The translations under genes and the position numbers were made by a program. A stretch of 64,000 nucleotides of DNA from Nocardioides sp. (GTDB taxonomy: Bacteria; Actinomycetota; Actinomycetes; Propionibacteriales; Nocardioidaceae), in assembly GCF_029937575.1 (NCBI RefSeq), contig NZ_JAPYPS010000004.1:16624-80623 (forward strand). The letters run 5' to 3'. The notes beneath the pieces are model-generated. The model did not search any database, was not told the DNA's origin, and worked only from the letters and a program-made list of their open reading frames with translations. Numbering within the stretch: the stretch's first letter is position 1; each line of letters begins with the position of its first letter. Of this stretch, positions 49,025 through 58,251 are shown piece after piece.

Positions 49025-50163
49025 GTGAGCTCGCGGTCCGGCTCGTCTCCGCCGACGAGCACCTCGCCTTCGTCGACACCCAGAGGTCGGCGAGCTTCCT
49101 CCAGACCCCCGCCTGGGGCGCGGTCAAGAGCGAGTGGCGCCGCGAGTCGCTGGGCTGGTTCGACGGCGAGACGATGGTCGGCAGCGCCCTCGTGCTCTAC
49201 CGCCAGCTGCCCAAGGTCAAGCGCTTCCTCGCCTACCTGCCCGAGGGTCCGGTGATCGACTGGACCGGCGACCTCGGCGACTGGCTGACCCCGCTCGCCG
49301 GGCACCTGAAGAAGCAGGGCGCCTTCGGCGTCCGGATGGGCCCGCCCGTCGTCACGCGTCGGTGGGACGCCGCGACCATCAAGGCCGGCATCGCCGACGA
49401 CGCCGTACGCCGTCTCGACGACGTGGCGCCCACCTCCCGCGAGGCGGTCGGGGCCCGCGTGGTCTCCGAGCTGACCCGCCTGGGCTGGCGCGCGCAGGGC
49501 GGCGAGGGCGGCTTCGCCGCCGGCCAGCCCCGGCACGTCTTCCAGGTCCCGCTGCGCCACGCCGACGGCAGCGCCCGCACCGAGGACGACCTCCTCAAGG
49601 GCATGAACCAGCAGTGGCGCCGCAACATCAAGAAGGCCACCAAGGAGGGTGTCGTGGTCACCGGGGCGGGTGCCACGGACGTCGCGGGCGAGCTCGAGGC
49701 CTTCCACGCGCTCTACGTGCACACCGCCGAGCGTGACCACTTCACCCCCCGCCCGCTGTCCTACTTCCGCACCATGGTCACCGCTCTCGGTGCCGAGAGC
49801 GGTGACCGGATCCGCCTCTGGTCGGCCCGCCACGAGGGCGACCTGGTCGCCTCGACGATCGCGATCCGCGTCGGCGCCCACGCGTGGTACTCCTACGGCG
49901 CCTCCTCGACCGAGAAGCGCGAGGTCCGCGGCTCCAACGCCGTGCAGTGGGCGATGATCTCCGATGCCCTCGCCGCCGGCGCCGACGTCTACGACCTGCG
50001 GGGCATCACCGACACCCTCGACGCCGACGACCCGCACGCCGGCCTGATCCAGTTCAAGGTCGGCACCGGTGGCGAGGCCGTCGAGTACGTCGGTGAGTGG
50101 GACCTGCCGCTCAACCGCGCGCTCTACCGGGCCTTCGACGTCTACATGCGGCGGCGCGGATGA
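49021..50163 (+). CDS. FemAB-type peptidoglycan interpeptide-bridge aminoacyltransferase
   Basis: 380 aa from the GTG at 49021. Two GNAT-like subdomains: SFLQTPAWGAVKSEWRRES early, LLKGMNQQWRRNIKKATKEGV in the middle, and AWYSYGASSTEKREVRGSNAVQWAMI with YDLRGITDTLD late, all FemX/FemAB landmarks. It adds an amino acid (often Gly, from aminoacyl-tRNA) to the lipid II stem peptide. Nocardioides-type walls carry a Gly bridge on LL-DAP, which would fit. Coupled to nfo and to the alanine racemase gene by 4-nt overlaps. Confidence 0.92.
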   Translation: MSELAVRLVSADEHLAFVDTQRSASFLQTPAWGAVKSEWRRESLGWFDGETMVGSALVLYRQLPKVKRFLAYLPEGPVIDWTGDLGDWLTPLAGHLKKQGAFGVRMGPPVVTRRWDAATIKAGIADDAVRRLDDVAPTSREAVGARVVSELTRLGWRAQGGEGGFAAGQPRHVFQVPLRHADGSARTEDDLLKGMNQQWRRNIKKATKEGVVVTGAGATDVAGELEAFHALYVHTAERDHFTPRPLSYFRTMVTALGAESGDRIRLWSARHEGDLVASTIAIRVGAHAWYSYGASSTEKREVRGSNAVQWAMISDALAAGADVYDLRGITDTLDADDPHAGLIQFKVGTGGEAVEYVGEWDLPLNRALYRAFDVYMRRRG

Positions 50164-51212
50164 GCCTGACCCTCACCGTCGACGGCGACCGCTGGCGCTC
50201 CCACCTGCGCTCGGTCGCCGAGGCCAGCCCCGGTCTGGTCCCCGTCGTCAAGGGCAACGGCTACGGCCTCACCCTCGGACGCCTGGCCCGACGCAGCGAG
50301 TGGCTCGGCGTCGACACGATCGCCGTCGGCACCTACACCGAGCTGCCCGAGGTCGCCCGGCGCTTCAGCGGCTCGTTGGTGGTGCTGACGCCCTGGCGCC
50401 CGTTCGTCGACGACCTCGACCCCACGCTGGCCGCCCGCGTGATCCACACCCTGGGCCGCATCGAGGACGTCGAGGCACTGCTCGCACGAGACCCGCGGGC
50501 TCGGTTCGTCCTCGAGCTGCGCACCTCGATGGTGCGCCACGGGTTCCTGGCCCGCGGGCTCTGGGAGGCCGCCGACCGGCTCCGTCGGCACCCGGGTGCC
50601 CGCCTCGAGGGACTCGCCCTGCACCTGCCGCTGGGCCAGGGCTCCCACCTCGGCGAGGTACGGCGCCTGCTCAACGACGCCGTCGCCGCGGGTCTCGACG
50701 GCCTGGACACCATCTGGGTCAGCCATCTCGTCGGAGCCGAGCTGGACTGGCTGCGGGCGGCGTACGCCGACTTCACGATCCGTCCCCGCATCGGCACCGC
50801 CCTGTGGCTCGGCGACCGTTCGGCGCTACGGGTCACCTCGACCGTGCTCGACGTGCACCGGGTCGACCGTGGAGACGTCTTCGGCTACCGGGGCCGGCAG
50901 GCGCCCCGGGCCGGGCACCTGCTCATCGTCAGCGGCGGCACGGCGCACGGGATCGGGCTGGAGTCCCCGACGGGAGAGTCGTCGCTCAAGGCGCGCGCCG
51001 CCACACTCGCCCGCGGCGGGCTGGACGCGGCGGGCTTCGTGCGCTCGCCGTTCTCGGTCGACGCCAAGCTGCGGCTCTTCGCCGAGCCGCCGCACATGCA
51101 GGCCTCGATGCTGTTCGTGCCGAGGGGCACACGGGTGCCGGAGGTCGGCGCGCAGATCGATGTCCGGGTGCGCTACACCGCGACGTCGTTCGACCGCATC
51201 GTCGTCACCTGA
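50160..51212 (+). CDS. Alanine racemase family protein
   Basis: 350 aa fold-type III PLP enzyme. PLP-lysine in VPVVKGNGYGLTLGRL near residue 31, SMVRHGF, RIGTALWLG, and the second-half Tyr in GDVFGYRGR. It supplies D-Ala for peptidoglycan, or racemises another amino acid; it is slightly short and divergent from housekeeping Alr. ATG at 50160 overlaps the FemAB stop. Its last 40 nt overlap the convergent GT87-like gene. Confidence 0.85.
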   Translation: MSLTLTVDGDRWRSHLRSVAEASPGLVPVVKGNGYGLTLGRLARRSEWLGVDTIAVGTYTELPEVARRFSGSLVVLTPWRPFVDDLDPTLAARVIHTLGRIEDVEALLARDPRARFVLELRTSMVRHGFLARGLWEAADRLRRHPGARLEGLALHLPLGQGSHLGEVRRLLNDAVAAGLDGLDTIWVSHLVGAELDWLRAAYADFTIRPRIGTALWLGDRSALRVTSTVLDVHRVDRGDVFGYRGRQAPRAGHLLIVSGGTAHGIGLESPTGESSLKARAATLARGGLDAAGFVRSPFSVDAKLRLFAEPPHMQASMLFVPRGTRVPEVGAQIDVRVRYTATSFDRIVVT

Positions 51213-52648
51213 CCCCTCGACCCCCCGCGCCCCCTGCGCGGCGGGTCCCTCCGGGGCCGCTCTCCGCCCACCGGGTCGACCTCCGGCCACCACAGGTCGC
51301 CGACCACCACCGCCACCAGCCACAGCGTGCCGACGACGTGCACGCCGATGCCGATCCAGTAGAAGCCGGCAGGTCCGTCGCCGCCCGGGTCGAGCAGCCC
51401 GCCGCGCCACCACGAGTGCATCGCCGCGAACACCACGGCGCACGACTGCCAGATGAGCAGGTCGCGCCACCGTGGCCGTGCCAGCGCTGCGAGCGGGAGG
51501 AGCCACAGCGCCTGGTGGGGCTCGAAGGCGGGTCGCAGCAGCACGAGTCCGGCGACCAGCAGCAGCGCCGCCTGGCTGACCCGAGGAGGGGACGGGGCCA
51601 GCAGGCACAACGTCACGACGCCCGTGACCCACACCCCGACCAGGGCCAACGACGTGGTCAGCACGGTGTCGTGCGAGATCCCGATCGAGTCGTCGAGCAC
51701 GGTCCAGAGCGTGCCGGAGTCGGGACCACGATCGGCGGCGACCGCCCAGAAGCGCTGCCACTGGGCGGGACCCGAGACCAACGCCGGCAGGTTGAGGCAG
51801 ACCCACGCCCCCGCGGCCGCCGCCACGGCGGGCGGCACCTCGACGAGTCGCCGGGTGCGCGAGGCACTCAGCGCGAAGGCACCCAGCAGCAGGACCGGCC
51901 ACACCCCGGCGGCCACGCCCACGCCGACGAGCGCTCCGGCGACCACCGCACGCCGTCGTGACCAGGCCAGCAGGGCGAGCCCGACCGCACTCACGGCGAT
52001 CAGGTCCCAGGCGGTCAGTCCGGTCACGACCAGCAGGGGGGCGACCGCGAAGCCGGCCGCGTCCCACGGCCGCCTCCGATGCACGCGGCTCAGTGCCAGG
52101 GTCGTGAGCAGGGCCAGCACGGCGAGGCCGATCGCGTTGGCGGCGACGAAGATCGTCCGCTCGCGGCGGATGTCGGGGTCGCGCGGCAGGGTCGCTGCCG
52201 CCACGCCGTACCGCTCCTCGAGCGAGGGTCCTCCGGAGACCAGCTGTGTGGCGCGAGCCGCGGCGTAGGTCCACAGCCCGACCAGGGCCGGTTCCTCGAG
52301 CACCGCGTGCCGCGAGAGCGTGTCCGCCTCGCTCGACCACGGCCAGGCGCCCTCGACGAGGCCGGTGCCGGTGTAGGAGTCGGCGATCTCCGAGCCGCAG
52401 ACGCGGGCGAGCTGTCCGTCGCCCCGCCACTGGTCGGCGACGCAGGAGGCCTGGGCGACGAGGCCGAGCGCGAAGCTCAGCGCGGTCAGGGCCAGCAGCA
52501 CCCGCAACGGCGTCCACCAGGAAGACGTGCCACCTGCCTCCCTGGAGCGCGCGCGCGAGCCGACGGGCCCGCCGATCGGCTCGGAGAGCGCCCCCACGAC
52601 CGGGTCGTCGACGGTGGGATGGACCGGACCGGTCGTCGGGTCCGTCAC
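51173..52648 (-). CDS. GT87-like integral membrane protein
   Basis: 491 aa with 9-11 membrane segments (LLALTALSFALGLVAQASCVADQWRG, GLAVLALLTTLALS, LVVAGLVLLRPAFEPHQALWLLPLAAL). RPAFEPHQALWLLPLAA resembles the conserved hydrophilic motif of DUF2029/GT87 polyprenyl-phosphate mannosyltransferases. Such genes sit beside the class A PBP in many actinobacteria. GTG start at 52648, 19 nt after the PBP stop, so co-transcribed with it. The acceptor is unknown. Confidence 0.8.
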   Translation of the reverse strand: MTDPTTGPVHPTVDDPVVGALSEPIGGPVGSRARSREAGGTSSWWTPLRVLLALTALSFALGLVAQASCVADQWRGDGQLARVCGSEIADSYTGTGLVEGAWPWSSEADTLSRHAVLEEPALVGLWTYAAARATQLVSGGPSLEERYGVAAATLPRDPDIRRERTIFVAANAIGLAVLALLTTLALSRVHRRRPWDAAGFAVAPLLVVTGLTAWDLIAVSAVGLALLAWSRRRAVVAGALVGVGVAAGVWPVLLLGAFALSASRTRRLVEVPPAVAAAAGAWVCLNLPALVSGPAQWQRFWAVAADRGPDSGTLWTVLDDSIGISHDTVLTTSLALVGVWVTGVVTLCLLAPSPPRVSQAALLLVAGLVLLRPAFEPHQALWLLPLAALARPRWRDLLIWQSCAVVFAAMHSWWRGGLLDPGGDGPAGFYWIGIGVHVVGTLWLVAVVVGDLWWPEVDPVGGERPRRDPPRRGRGGSRGQVTTMRSNDVAV

Positions 52649-52667
52649 CGCCGAGTCACCGCCCGCG

Positions 52668-55121
52668 TCACCAGGCGAAGGGCGTCGTCATGGTCGTCGG
52701 GCCGGTCGGCGCCGCCGTACGGCGATCGCTCGCCGCGGTCGCGCCCGACGGCGACTGACTGGGCTGCGGCGTCGGCTGCGGGGTGGGCGTCGGGTCCGGG
52801 TCGGGGCACCCCAGCAGTCCGCAGCCCGACGGCGTCTCGCTGGGCACCGGCGTCGGCTCGGGGGTCGGCTCCGGCGTCGGCTCCGGGGTGGGCTCCTTCG
52901 TCGGCTCCTTGGTCGGTTCCTTCGTGGGCTCCTCGGTCTCCGGCTCCCTGGTCGGCTTCCTCGTCGGCTGCGCCGGCGCGGTGTAGGACGGGGCGGTGTC
53001 CAGCCCGCCGGGCGCGTCGCCGTCGACGTACACGGGCTCGGGGAACTCCTCGACGTCGAGGCCCTCCATCTCGTAGCGCATCACCGCCGTCCAGGTCTCG
53101 GCAGGGAAGGCCCCACCGAAGTACGACGGCAACCAGCCCTGGAGCTGCTCGTTGCCCTTGCCGCGGACGTACATGACCGCGGTGGACATCTGGGGGGTGT
53201 AGCCGGCGAACCACGCGGAGGAGACGACGCTCTCGCCATCGGCGTCGGTGGCCGTGGCTGTCCCCGTCTTGCCGGCGGCCGGACGGCCCAGCGCCAGAGC
53301 CGCCGTACCGGAGCCGTCCTGGACGTTCTCCTGCAGGGCGAAGGAGACGTCGGCGGCGATGTCGGCGCTGATCGCCCGGCTGGTCTCCACCTTGTGGTTG
53401 TAGAGGACCTCGCCGTCCGCGTCGGTGACCTTCTCGATCACGTAGGGCTCTGCCTCGACCCCACCGTTGGCCAGGGTGGCGTAACCGTTGGCCATGTTGA
53501 TCGGGCTGACGGTCTGAGAGCCGAGCGCGACGCCGATGTTGGGCAGCAGGCCCGGGGACGAGTCCGGGAACCCCGGCTGCTTGCCCGGCTTTCGGGGCGG
53601 GATGCCCATCTTGTTGGCCATCTTGATGATGGCCTGGGGTCCGTCGTCCATCTTCAGCGTCATGTCGACGAATGCGGTGTTGGCCGACTTCTCGGTGGCG
53701 TAGATCATGTCGATCGCCGAGCCCCAGTCGGCGTCGCCCTGGTTCTCGATGGGGGTGCCGTCCGCCAGCTCCAGGGGCGAGTTGCCCTCGAAGGTGTCGC
53801 GCAGCGAGAAGCCCTGGTCGATCGCGGCGGCGAGGGCGAAGGCCTTGAAGGTCGAGCCGGCCTGGCCGCCGGAGACGGCCCAGTTGATCTGGGAGTCGAG
53901 ATAGTCCTGCCCGGCGTAGAAGCCGCGCAGCGCGCCCGTGCCGGGCTCGACGCTGGCGACGCCGATGTGCAGCTCCTTGTCCCCGAACCCTTCGGGCTTG
54001 GCGTCCAGCACGCCCTGCTCGGCGGCATCCATCGCCTTCTGCGAGAACGTCGTGGTCACGCGCAGGCCGCCTCCGTCGATCTCGTTGGCGGTGAACGGCG
54101 CGCCGGTGGCCTTGTTGGTCAGGCCCTGCAGCGACTTCTTCACCATCGTGAGCATGTGGCCCTTCTGGCCGCCGTAGCTGCTCTCCGCCTCCTGCTCGGG
54201 CATCTTCGGCAGGCGCTTGCCGGCCTTGGTGGCCTGGGCCTCGGAGATGTCGCCGACCTCGAGCAGGGACCCGATGACGTAGGCGTAGCGCTCCTTGAGC
54301 CGCTGCTTGGCGTCCTTGCCGTTGGCGGGGTCCAGTCCCGACGGGTTGTTGAGCACGCTCGCGAGCACGGCGGACTGGCGCAGGTTGAGGTCGGCCGCGC
54401 TGGTGCCGAAGAAGGCGTTGGCGGCGGCCTCGGCGCCGTAGGCACCGCGCCCGAAGTAGATGGTGTTCAGGTAGCCCTGGAGGACCTCCTGCTTGCTCTG
54501 CTCGCGCTGCACCTTGAGGGAGAGGATCGCTTCCTTGATCTTGCGCGTGTAGGAGCGCTCCTGGGTGAGGTACAGGATCTTGACGTACTGCTGGGTGATC
54601 GTCGAGGCGCCCTGCTGGGAGTTGCCGCTCGCGTTGCTGAACGCCGCGCGCAGGATCCCCTTGGGGTCGATCCCGCTGTCGGAGTAGAAGGTGCGGTTCT
54701 CGGCTGCGACGACCGCGTCCTTGAGGTGCTCGGACATCTCGTCGAGACTGACGATCTCGCGCTCCTGCTCGGCGAAGCTGCCGAGCTCGCTCTCGCCGTC
54801 CTCGTAGTAGACGAAGCTGGTCTCGCTGAGGAACGCGTCGTTGGGCTGGGGGATGTCGATCGTCTTGTAGAGGTAGACGAAGCCACCCACGGCGAGCAGG
54901 GCCAGCACCAGGCCGGTCACGGTGACGTAGGTGACGCCCCGCACGAGCCACTGCTTCCACGTGCGACGGGGCCGGTTGCGGAAGGTCAGTCGCTCCGACC
55001 AGGTGCGGCGGGCGCCGTCGGCCCCGATGGACGATCGGGTCCCGAAGGCCCAGCTGCGTCGCGAGCCCGACGTCCCCGTCTTGCTCGACGCCGGAGTCGG
55101 CGCCTTGCGCTTGCCAGCCAC
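52668..55121 (-). CDS. Bifunctional class A penicillin-binding protein
   Basis: 817 aa from the GTG at 55121. Short cytoplasmic head, one membrane anchor (TYVTVTGLVLALLAVGGFVYLY), then GT51 glycosyltransferase with VVAAENRTFYSDSGIDPKGI and QQGASTITQQYVKILYL, then the transpeptidase with STFK (GGQAGSTFKAFAL), SAN (KSANTAF) and KTGT (AAGKTGTATA). It polymerises and cross-links peptidoglycan outside the membrane. The C-terminal tail is an EPTKEPT/EPTPEPT repeat of about 60 residues, with CGLLGC. Divergent from padR, sharing a region with three 26-bp repeats. Confidence 0.95.
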   Translation of the reverse strand: MAGKRKAPTPASSKTGTSGSRRSWAFGTRSSIGADGARRTWSERLTFRNRPRRTWKQWLVRGVTYVTVTGLVLALLAVGGFVYLYKTIDIPQPNDAFLSETSFVYYEDGESELGSFAEQEREIVSLDEMSEHLKDAVVAAENRTFYSDSGIDPKGILRAAFSNASGNSQQGASTITQQYVKILYLTQERSYTRKIKEAILSLKVQREQSKQEVLQGYLNTIYFGRGAYGAEAAANAFFGTSAADLNLRQSAVLASVLNNPSGLDPANGKDAKQRLKERYAYVIGSLLEVGDISEAQATKAGKRLPKMPEQEAESSYGGQKGHMLTMVKKSLQGLTNKATGAPFTANEIDGGGLRVTTTFSQKAMDAAEQGVLDAKPEGFGDKELHIGVASVEPGTGALRGFYAGQDYLDSQINWAVSGGQAGSTFKAFALAAAIDQGFSLRDTFEGNSPLELADGTPIENQGDADWGSAIDMIYATEKSANTAFVDMTLKMDDGPQAIIKMANKMGIPPRKPGKQPGFPDSSPGLLPNIGVALGSQTVSPINMANGYATLANGGVEAEPYVIEKVTDADGEVLYNHKVETSRAISADIAADVSFALQENVQDGSGTAALALGRPAAGKTGTATATDADGESVVSSAWFAGYTPQMSTAVMYVRGKGNEQLQGWLPSYFGGAFPAETWTAVMRYEMEGLDVEEFPEPVYVDGDAPGGLDTAPSYTAPAQPTRKPTREPETEEPTKEPTKEPTKEPTPEPTPEPTPEPTPVPSETPSGCGLLGCPDPDPTPTPQPTPQPSQSPSGATAASDRRTAAPTGPTTMTTPFAW

Positions 55122-55233
55122 GTTCACCTCGGGGTCCGTCGTCGGGACGCAGCCGAGCCAGGAGGCCACCGCTGCGGTGCGCCCAGCGGTGGGCGCGCAG
55201 TTGCGATGGTACGGCGCGCCGGGTGACGGCTCC

Positions 55234-55293
55234 CAATACGTGTAGCCGACACGTGTGACCAATACGTGAGCACGACACGTCCAACGAATACGT
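55234..55293. promoter_or_regulatory. Three 26-bp direct repeats between the PBP gene and padR
   Basis: AATACGT starts at 55235, 55261 and 55287, exactly 26 bp apart. The first two repeats also hold ACACGT at 55249 and 55275, giving the unit CAATACGTG...GACACGT. The AT-richer TAGTTCATGGATATATC follows, and TACGAT (55323-55328) lies 7 nt before the padR ATG. This layout suits a multi-site operator, possibly for PadR itself. Confidence 0.6.
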
Positions 55294-55335
55294 CGGAACT
55301 TTCTAGTTCATGGATATATCGCTACGATACGTCGC

Positions 55336-55905
55336 ATGGCACGTCGCGCAGAGACCATCGAGCTCGCAGTCCTCGGACTGCTGCACGAGGGACCCATGCA
55401 CGGCTACGAGCTGCGCAAGCGGCTCAACCTCATGCTCGGGTGGGGTCGAGTGCTGTCGTACGGCTCGCTGTACCCGACCTTGAAGAAGATGCTGCGCGGC
55501 GCCCTCATCGAGGAAGCCACCACGACGCTGACGCCGGTCTCGCGTCGTCCACGCATCGTCTACCAGGTGACCGACGCCGGCACGGCCGAGTTCGAGCGGC
55601 TGATGTCGGAGGTCGGGCCCACCGCCTGGGAGGACGACAACTTCGGCATCCGCTTCGCGTTCTTCGGTCGCACCGACATGGAGATCCGGCTGCGGGTGCT
55701 CGAGGGCCGTCGTACCCGTCTGCAGGAGCGGCTGGACCGGATCCAGTCGCAGCTCTCGATGACCGAGCAGGAGGTCGACCGGTACTCCGCGGAGCTGCAG
55801 CGCCACGGAGTCGAGTCGGCCGAGCGCGAGGTCCAGTGGCTCTCGGACCTGATCAACGCCGAGCGCAGCCAGCAGGTCAACCCCCCGGCCCAGCCCCAGA
55901 GCTGA
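55336..55905 (+). CDS. PadR family transcriptional regulator
   Basis: 189 aa. Winged helix ELAVLGLLHEGPMHGYELRKRLNLMLGWGRVLSYGSLYPTLKKM, wing TPVSRRPRIVYQVTDAGTAEFERL, and a C-terminal helical dimerisation domain (RRTRLQERLDRIQSQLSMTEQEVDRYSAEL). Conserved upstream of ino1 in actinobacteria; probably controls its own operon and perhaps the divergent PBP gene. ATG at 55336 behind TACGAT. Confidence 0.94.
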   Translation: MARRAETIELAVLGLLHEGPMHGYELRKRLNLMLGWGRVLSYGSLYPTLKKMLRGALIEEATTTLTPVSRRPRIVYQVTDAGTAEFERLMSEVGPTAWEDDNFGIRFAFFGRTDMEIRLRVLEGRRTRLQERLDRIQSQLSMTEQEVDRYSAELQRHGVESAEREVQWLSDLINAERSQQVNPPAQPQS

Positions 55906-55971
55906 CCGCACCACCGCCACCACCAGCACTGACCACAGCACCTCATCAGCAGGAATCAGGAAGGAAACCCC

Positions 55972-57057
55972 ATGGGTTCGGTACGAGTAGCAATCGTGGG
56001 AGTCGGCAACTGCGCGACCTCCCTGATCCAGGGCGTCGAATACTACAAGGACGCCGACCCGACCACGACGGTGCCGGGCCTCATGCACGTCCTCTTCGGC
56101 GACTACCACGTGCGCGACGTCGAGTTCGTCGCCGCGTTCGACGTCGACGACAAGAAGGTCGGCAAGGACCTCTCCGAGGCCATCAACGCCTCCGAGAACA
56201 ACACCATCAAGATCACCGAGGTCCCGACTCTCGGCATCGACGTGCAGCGCGGCCCCACCCTCGACGGCCTCGGCAAGTACTACCGCCAGACCATCGAGGA
56301 GTCGGCCGTCGAGCCGGTCGACGTCGTCCAGGCACTCAAGGACGCCGAGGTCGACGTGATGGTGTCCTACCTCCCGGTGGGCTCCGAGGAGGCCGACAAG
56401 TTCTACGCCCAGTGCGCCATCGACGCCGGCGTGGGCTTCGTCAACGCCCTGCCCGTCTTCATCGCCTCCGACCCGGTGTGGGCCAAGAAGTTCACCGACG
56501 CCGGTGTGCCGATCGTCGGTGACGACATCAAGAGCCAGGTCGGTGCCACCATCACCCACCGCGTGATGGCGAAGCTGTTCGAGGACCGCGGCGTCGCCCT
56601 CGACCGCACCTACCAGCTCAACGTCGGCGGCAACATGGACTTCAAGAACATGCTCGAGCGCGAGCGCCTGGAGTCCAAGAAGACGTCGAAGACCCAGGCC
56701 GTCACGTCCAACCTGACCGGCGAGCTGGCCAACAAGATCGACTCGCGCAACGTCCACATCGGCCCGTCCGACTACGTGGCTTGGCTCGACGACCGCAAGT
56801 GGGCCTACGTGCGCCTCGAGGGTCGCGCGTTCGGCGACGTCCCGCTCAACCTCGAGTACAAGCTCGAGGTCTGGGACTCCCCCAACTCGGCCGGCATCAT
56901 CATCGACGCCCTGCGCGCCTGCAAGATCGCCAAGGACCGCGGCATCGGCGGCCCGATCATCTCGGCCTCGTCCTACCTGATGAAGTCGCCCCCGGTCCAG
57001 ATCGAGGACACCGAGGGTCGTCGCCGCGTGGAAGCGTTCATCGCCGGCGAGGAGTGA
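55972..57057 (+). CDS. ino1: Inositol-3-phosphate synthase
   Basis: 361 aa, usual actinobacterial length. [22 protein letters not shown] (NAD-binding), [44 protein letters not shown], and SYLMKSPP at the end. Converts glucose 6-phosphate to 1L-myo-inositol 1-phosphate with NAD, feeding phosphatidylinositol and mycothiol. GGAAGGAAA precedes the ATG. In one operon with padR (66-bp gap). Confidence 0.97.
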   Translation: MGSVRVAIVGVGNCATSLIQGVEYYKDADPTTTVPGLMHVLFGDYHVRDVEFVAAFDVDDKKVGKDLSEAINASENNTIKITEVPTLGIDVQRGPTLDGLGKYYRQTIEESAVEPVDVVQALKDAEVDVMVSYLPVGSEEADKFYAQCAIDAGVGFVNALPVFIASDPVWAKKFTDAGVPIVGDDIKSQVGATITHRVMAKLFEDRGVALDRTYQLNVGGNMDFKNMLERERLESKKTSKTQAVTSNLTGELANKIDSRNVHIGPSDYVAWLDDRKWAYVRLEGRAFGDVPLNLEYKLEVWDSPNSAGIIIDALRACKIAKDRGIGGPIISASSYLMKSPPVQIEDTEGRRRVEAFIAGEE

Positions 57058-57092
57058 CCTCGCAGCACCCCGCACGATCCTGATCGCGCATC

Positions 57093-57120
57093 GACCCGTC
57101 GCCCCTCCGGGCGGCGGGTC
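57093..57120 (+). terminator. Terminator of padR-ino1
   Basis: GACCCGTCGCCC-CTCC-GGGCGGCGGGTC is a stem of about 12 bp with one mismatch, 35 bp past ino1, followed by GTTGTCGTT. Confidence 0.75.
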
Positions 57121-57168
57121 GTTGTCGTTCGTGGGTCAGGGGTGGTCGCGGCGCGGGTGGGAGGCCGT

Positions 57169-57249
57169 GTCCAAACTCCACAATTGTGGAGTTGTGACGT
57201 GCTCTGGCGCGCAAACCGTGTCAGAACTCCACAATTGTGCCGTTTGGAC
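57169..57249. repeat. Paired-palindrome element, copy 2 (81 bp)
   Basis: Palindromes centred at 57183.5 and 57234.5, 51 bp apart with a 21-bp spacer. Unit 1: half-sites GTCCAAACTCCACAA and GTCACAACTCCACAA (13 of 15 pairs). Unit 2: GTCAGAACTCCACAA and GTCCAAACGGCACAA. It ends 8 bp past the DUF559 gene stop. Confidence 0.9.
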
Positions 57250-57257
57250 AGGAGCGA

Positions 57258-58172
57258 TCAGGCGGCGAAGTGCTCACGCCAGCGGTCGTCGAGCTTCGGC
57301 ACCTGCCGCATCCCGCGGAGGATGAGCTGGCGACGGATGCGGTGCAGGGTCCTGCCGGGCTCGTCGTAGATCCCGGCCGAGGTCACCAAGAGGATCCGAT
57401 AGCCCTCGTCGTCCAGCTCCTCGCGCCGATCGATGTCGGAGTGCCACTGGCGCGAGCTCAGGGCATGTTGACGCCCCTCGTACTCCACAACCAGCTTGAT
57501 GCCGCGGTAGCAGAGGTCGAAGCGCCGTCGCCACGTTCCGTCCTCCCAGTAGATGACGACGTTGACCTCTGGCTCGGGTAGGCCGGCGAGGACGATGAGC
57601 AGGCGCAGGCGGGTCTCCATCGGCGAGTCCACCCCCTTGCGCACGAGGTCGGCCGCGATCCGTGCCAGACCGGCGTAGTAGTCGGTGCTCTGCTTGCAGG
57701 CGCGGCGCAGCTCGGCTGGGTCGACGCCGTACTTCTCGACCAGCGCGTCGCCGAGCACCACCTGTTCCACCAGGGAGAGCCACCCTGCGCAGTCGATGAA
57801 GGTCGCGATCGGGTCGGTGGTCCGGATTCCCCGTACGACGACCACGCGACGAGGACGCGTTGTGACATGCGGCTTGATCTGCGGTCGATAGTGCCGGTCC
57901 TCCTGCTTGGTGACCGTCACGTGGGCGAACGCACTGTCGGGCACCGGAAGCCCGAGCACCTGGGCAGCACTCAGGTGACTCGCGAAGGCATCGTCGGGAT
58001 GGATCAGCAGGGCTGCCCGGATCAGCGCCAGGTCGTCGCGGTTGTCCCGGTGGACCCAGACGCCCGTGACGAGCTGCACGTAGTCGCGTCGCCGGACCAG
58101 GGCAGGGTTGATGCCCGAGGCGCGCAGCTGCCGTCTCGTGAAGGGGTGCCGCCCGATGAAGTCGCCGTCCAT
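57258..58172 (-). CDS. DUF559 / Vsr-like endonuclease-domain protein with N-terminal winged-helix
   Basis: 304 aa. N-terminal AbiEi-like region (FTRRQLRASGINPALVRRRDYVQLVTGVWVH, HLSAAQVLGLPVP). A middle linker with DPIATFIDCAGWLSLVEQVVLGDALV. C-terminal PD-(D/E)xK/Vsr-like fold: RRRFDLCYRGIKLVVEYEGRQH, then SDIDRREELDDEGYRILLVT. Such proteins are widespread, often multi-copy in actinobacteria, with unknown role; restriction, mismatch nicking or mobile-element functions have been proposed by analogy. Two direct copies of the 81-bp element flank the gene. No -10 box or Shine-Dalgarno is clear at the ATG at 58172. Confidence 0.85.
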   Translation of the reverse strand: MDGDFIGRHPFTRRQLRASGINPALVRRRDYVQLVTGVWVHRDNRDDLALIRAALLIHPDDAFASHLSAAQVLGLPVPDSAFAHVTVTKQEDRHYRPQIKPHVTTRPRRVVVVRGIRTTDPIATFIDCAGWLSLVEQVVLGDALVEKYGVDPAELRRACKQSTDYYAGLARIAADLVRKGVDSPMETRLRLLIVLAGLPEPEVNVVIYWEDGTWRRRFDLCYRGIKLVVEYEGRQHALSSRQWHSDIDRREELDDEGYRILLVTSAGIYDEPGRTLHRIRRQLILRGMRQVPKLDDRWREHFAA

Positions 58173-58251
58173 GCAGGCACCATGCCCGGCCGGAGCCCGT
58201 CGGTGTCGTGGCTATCCACAGGCCCACAGGCGGGTCCGTCATCTGCGACCA

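Noticed and set aside
52850-52960. Tandem repeat at the PBP end as a mobile or satellite repeat
   Set aside because: In-frame codons for the EPTKEPT/EPTPEPT wall-spanning tail, common in class A PBPs.
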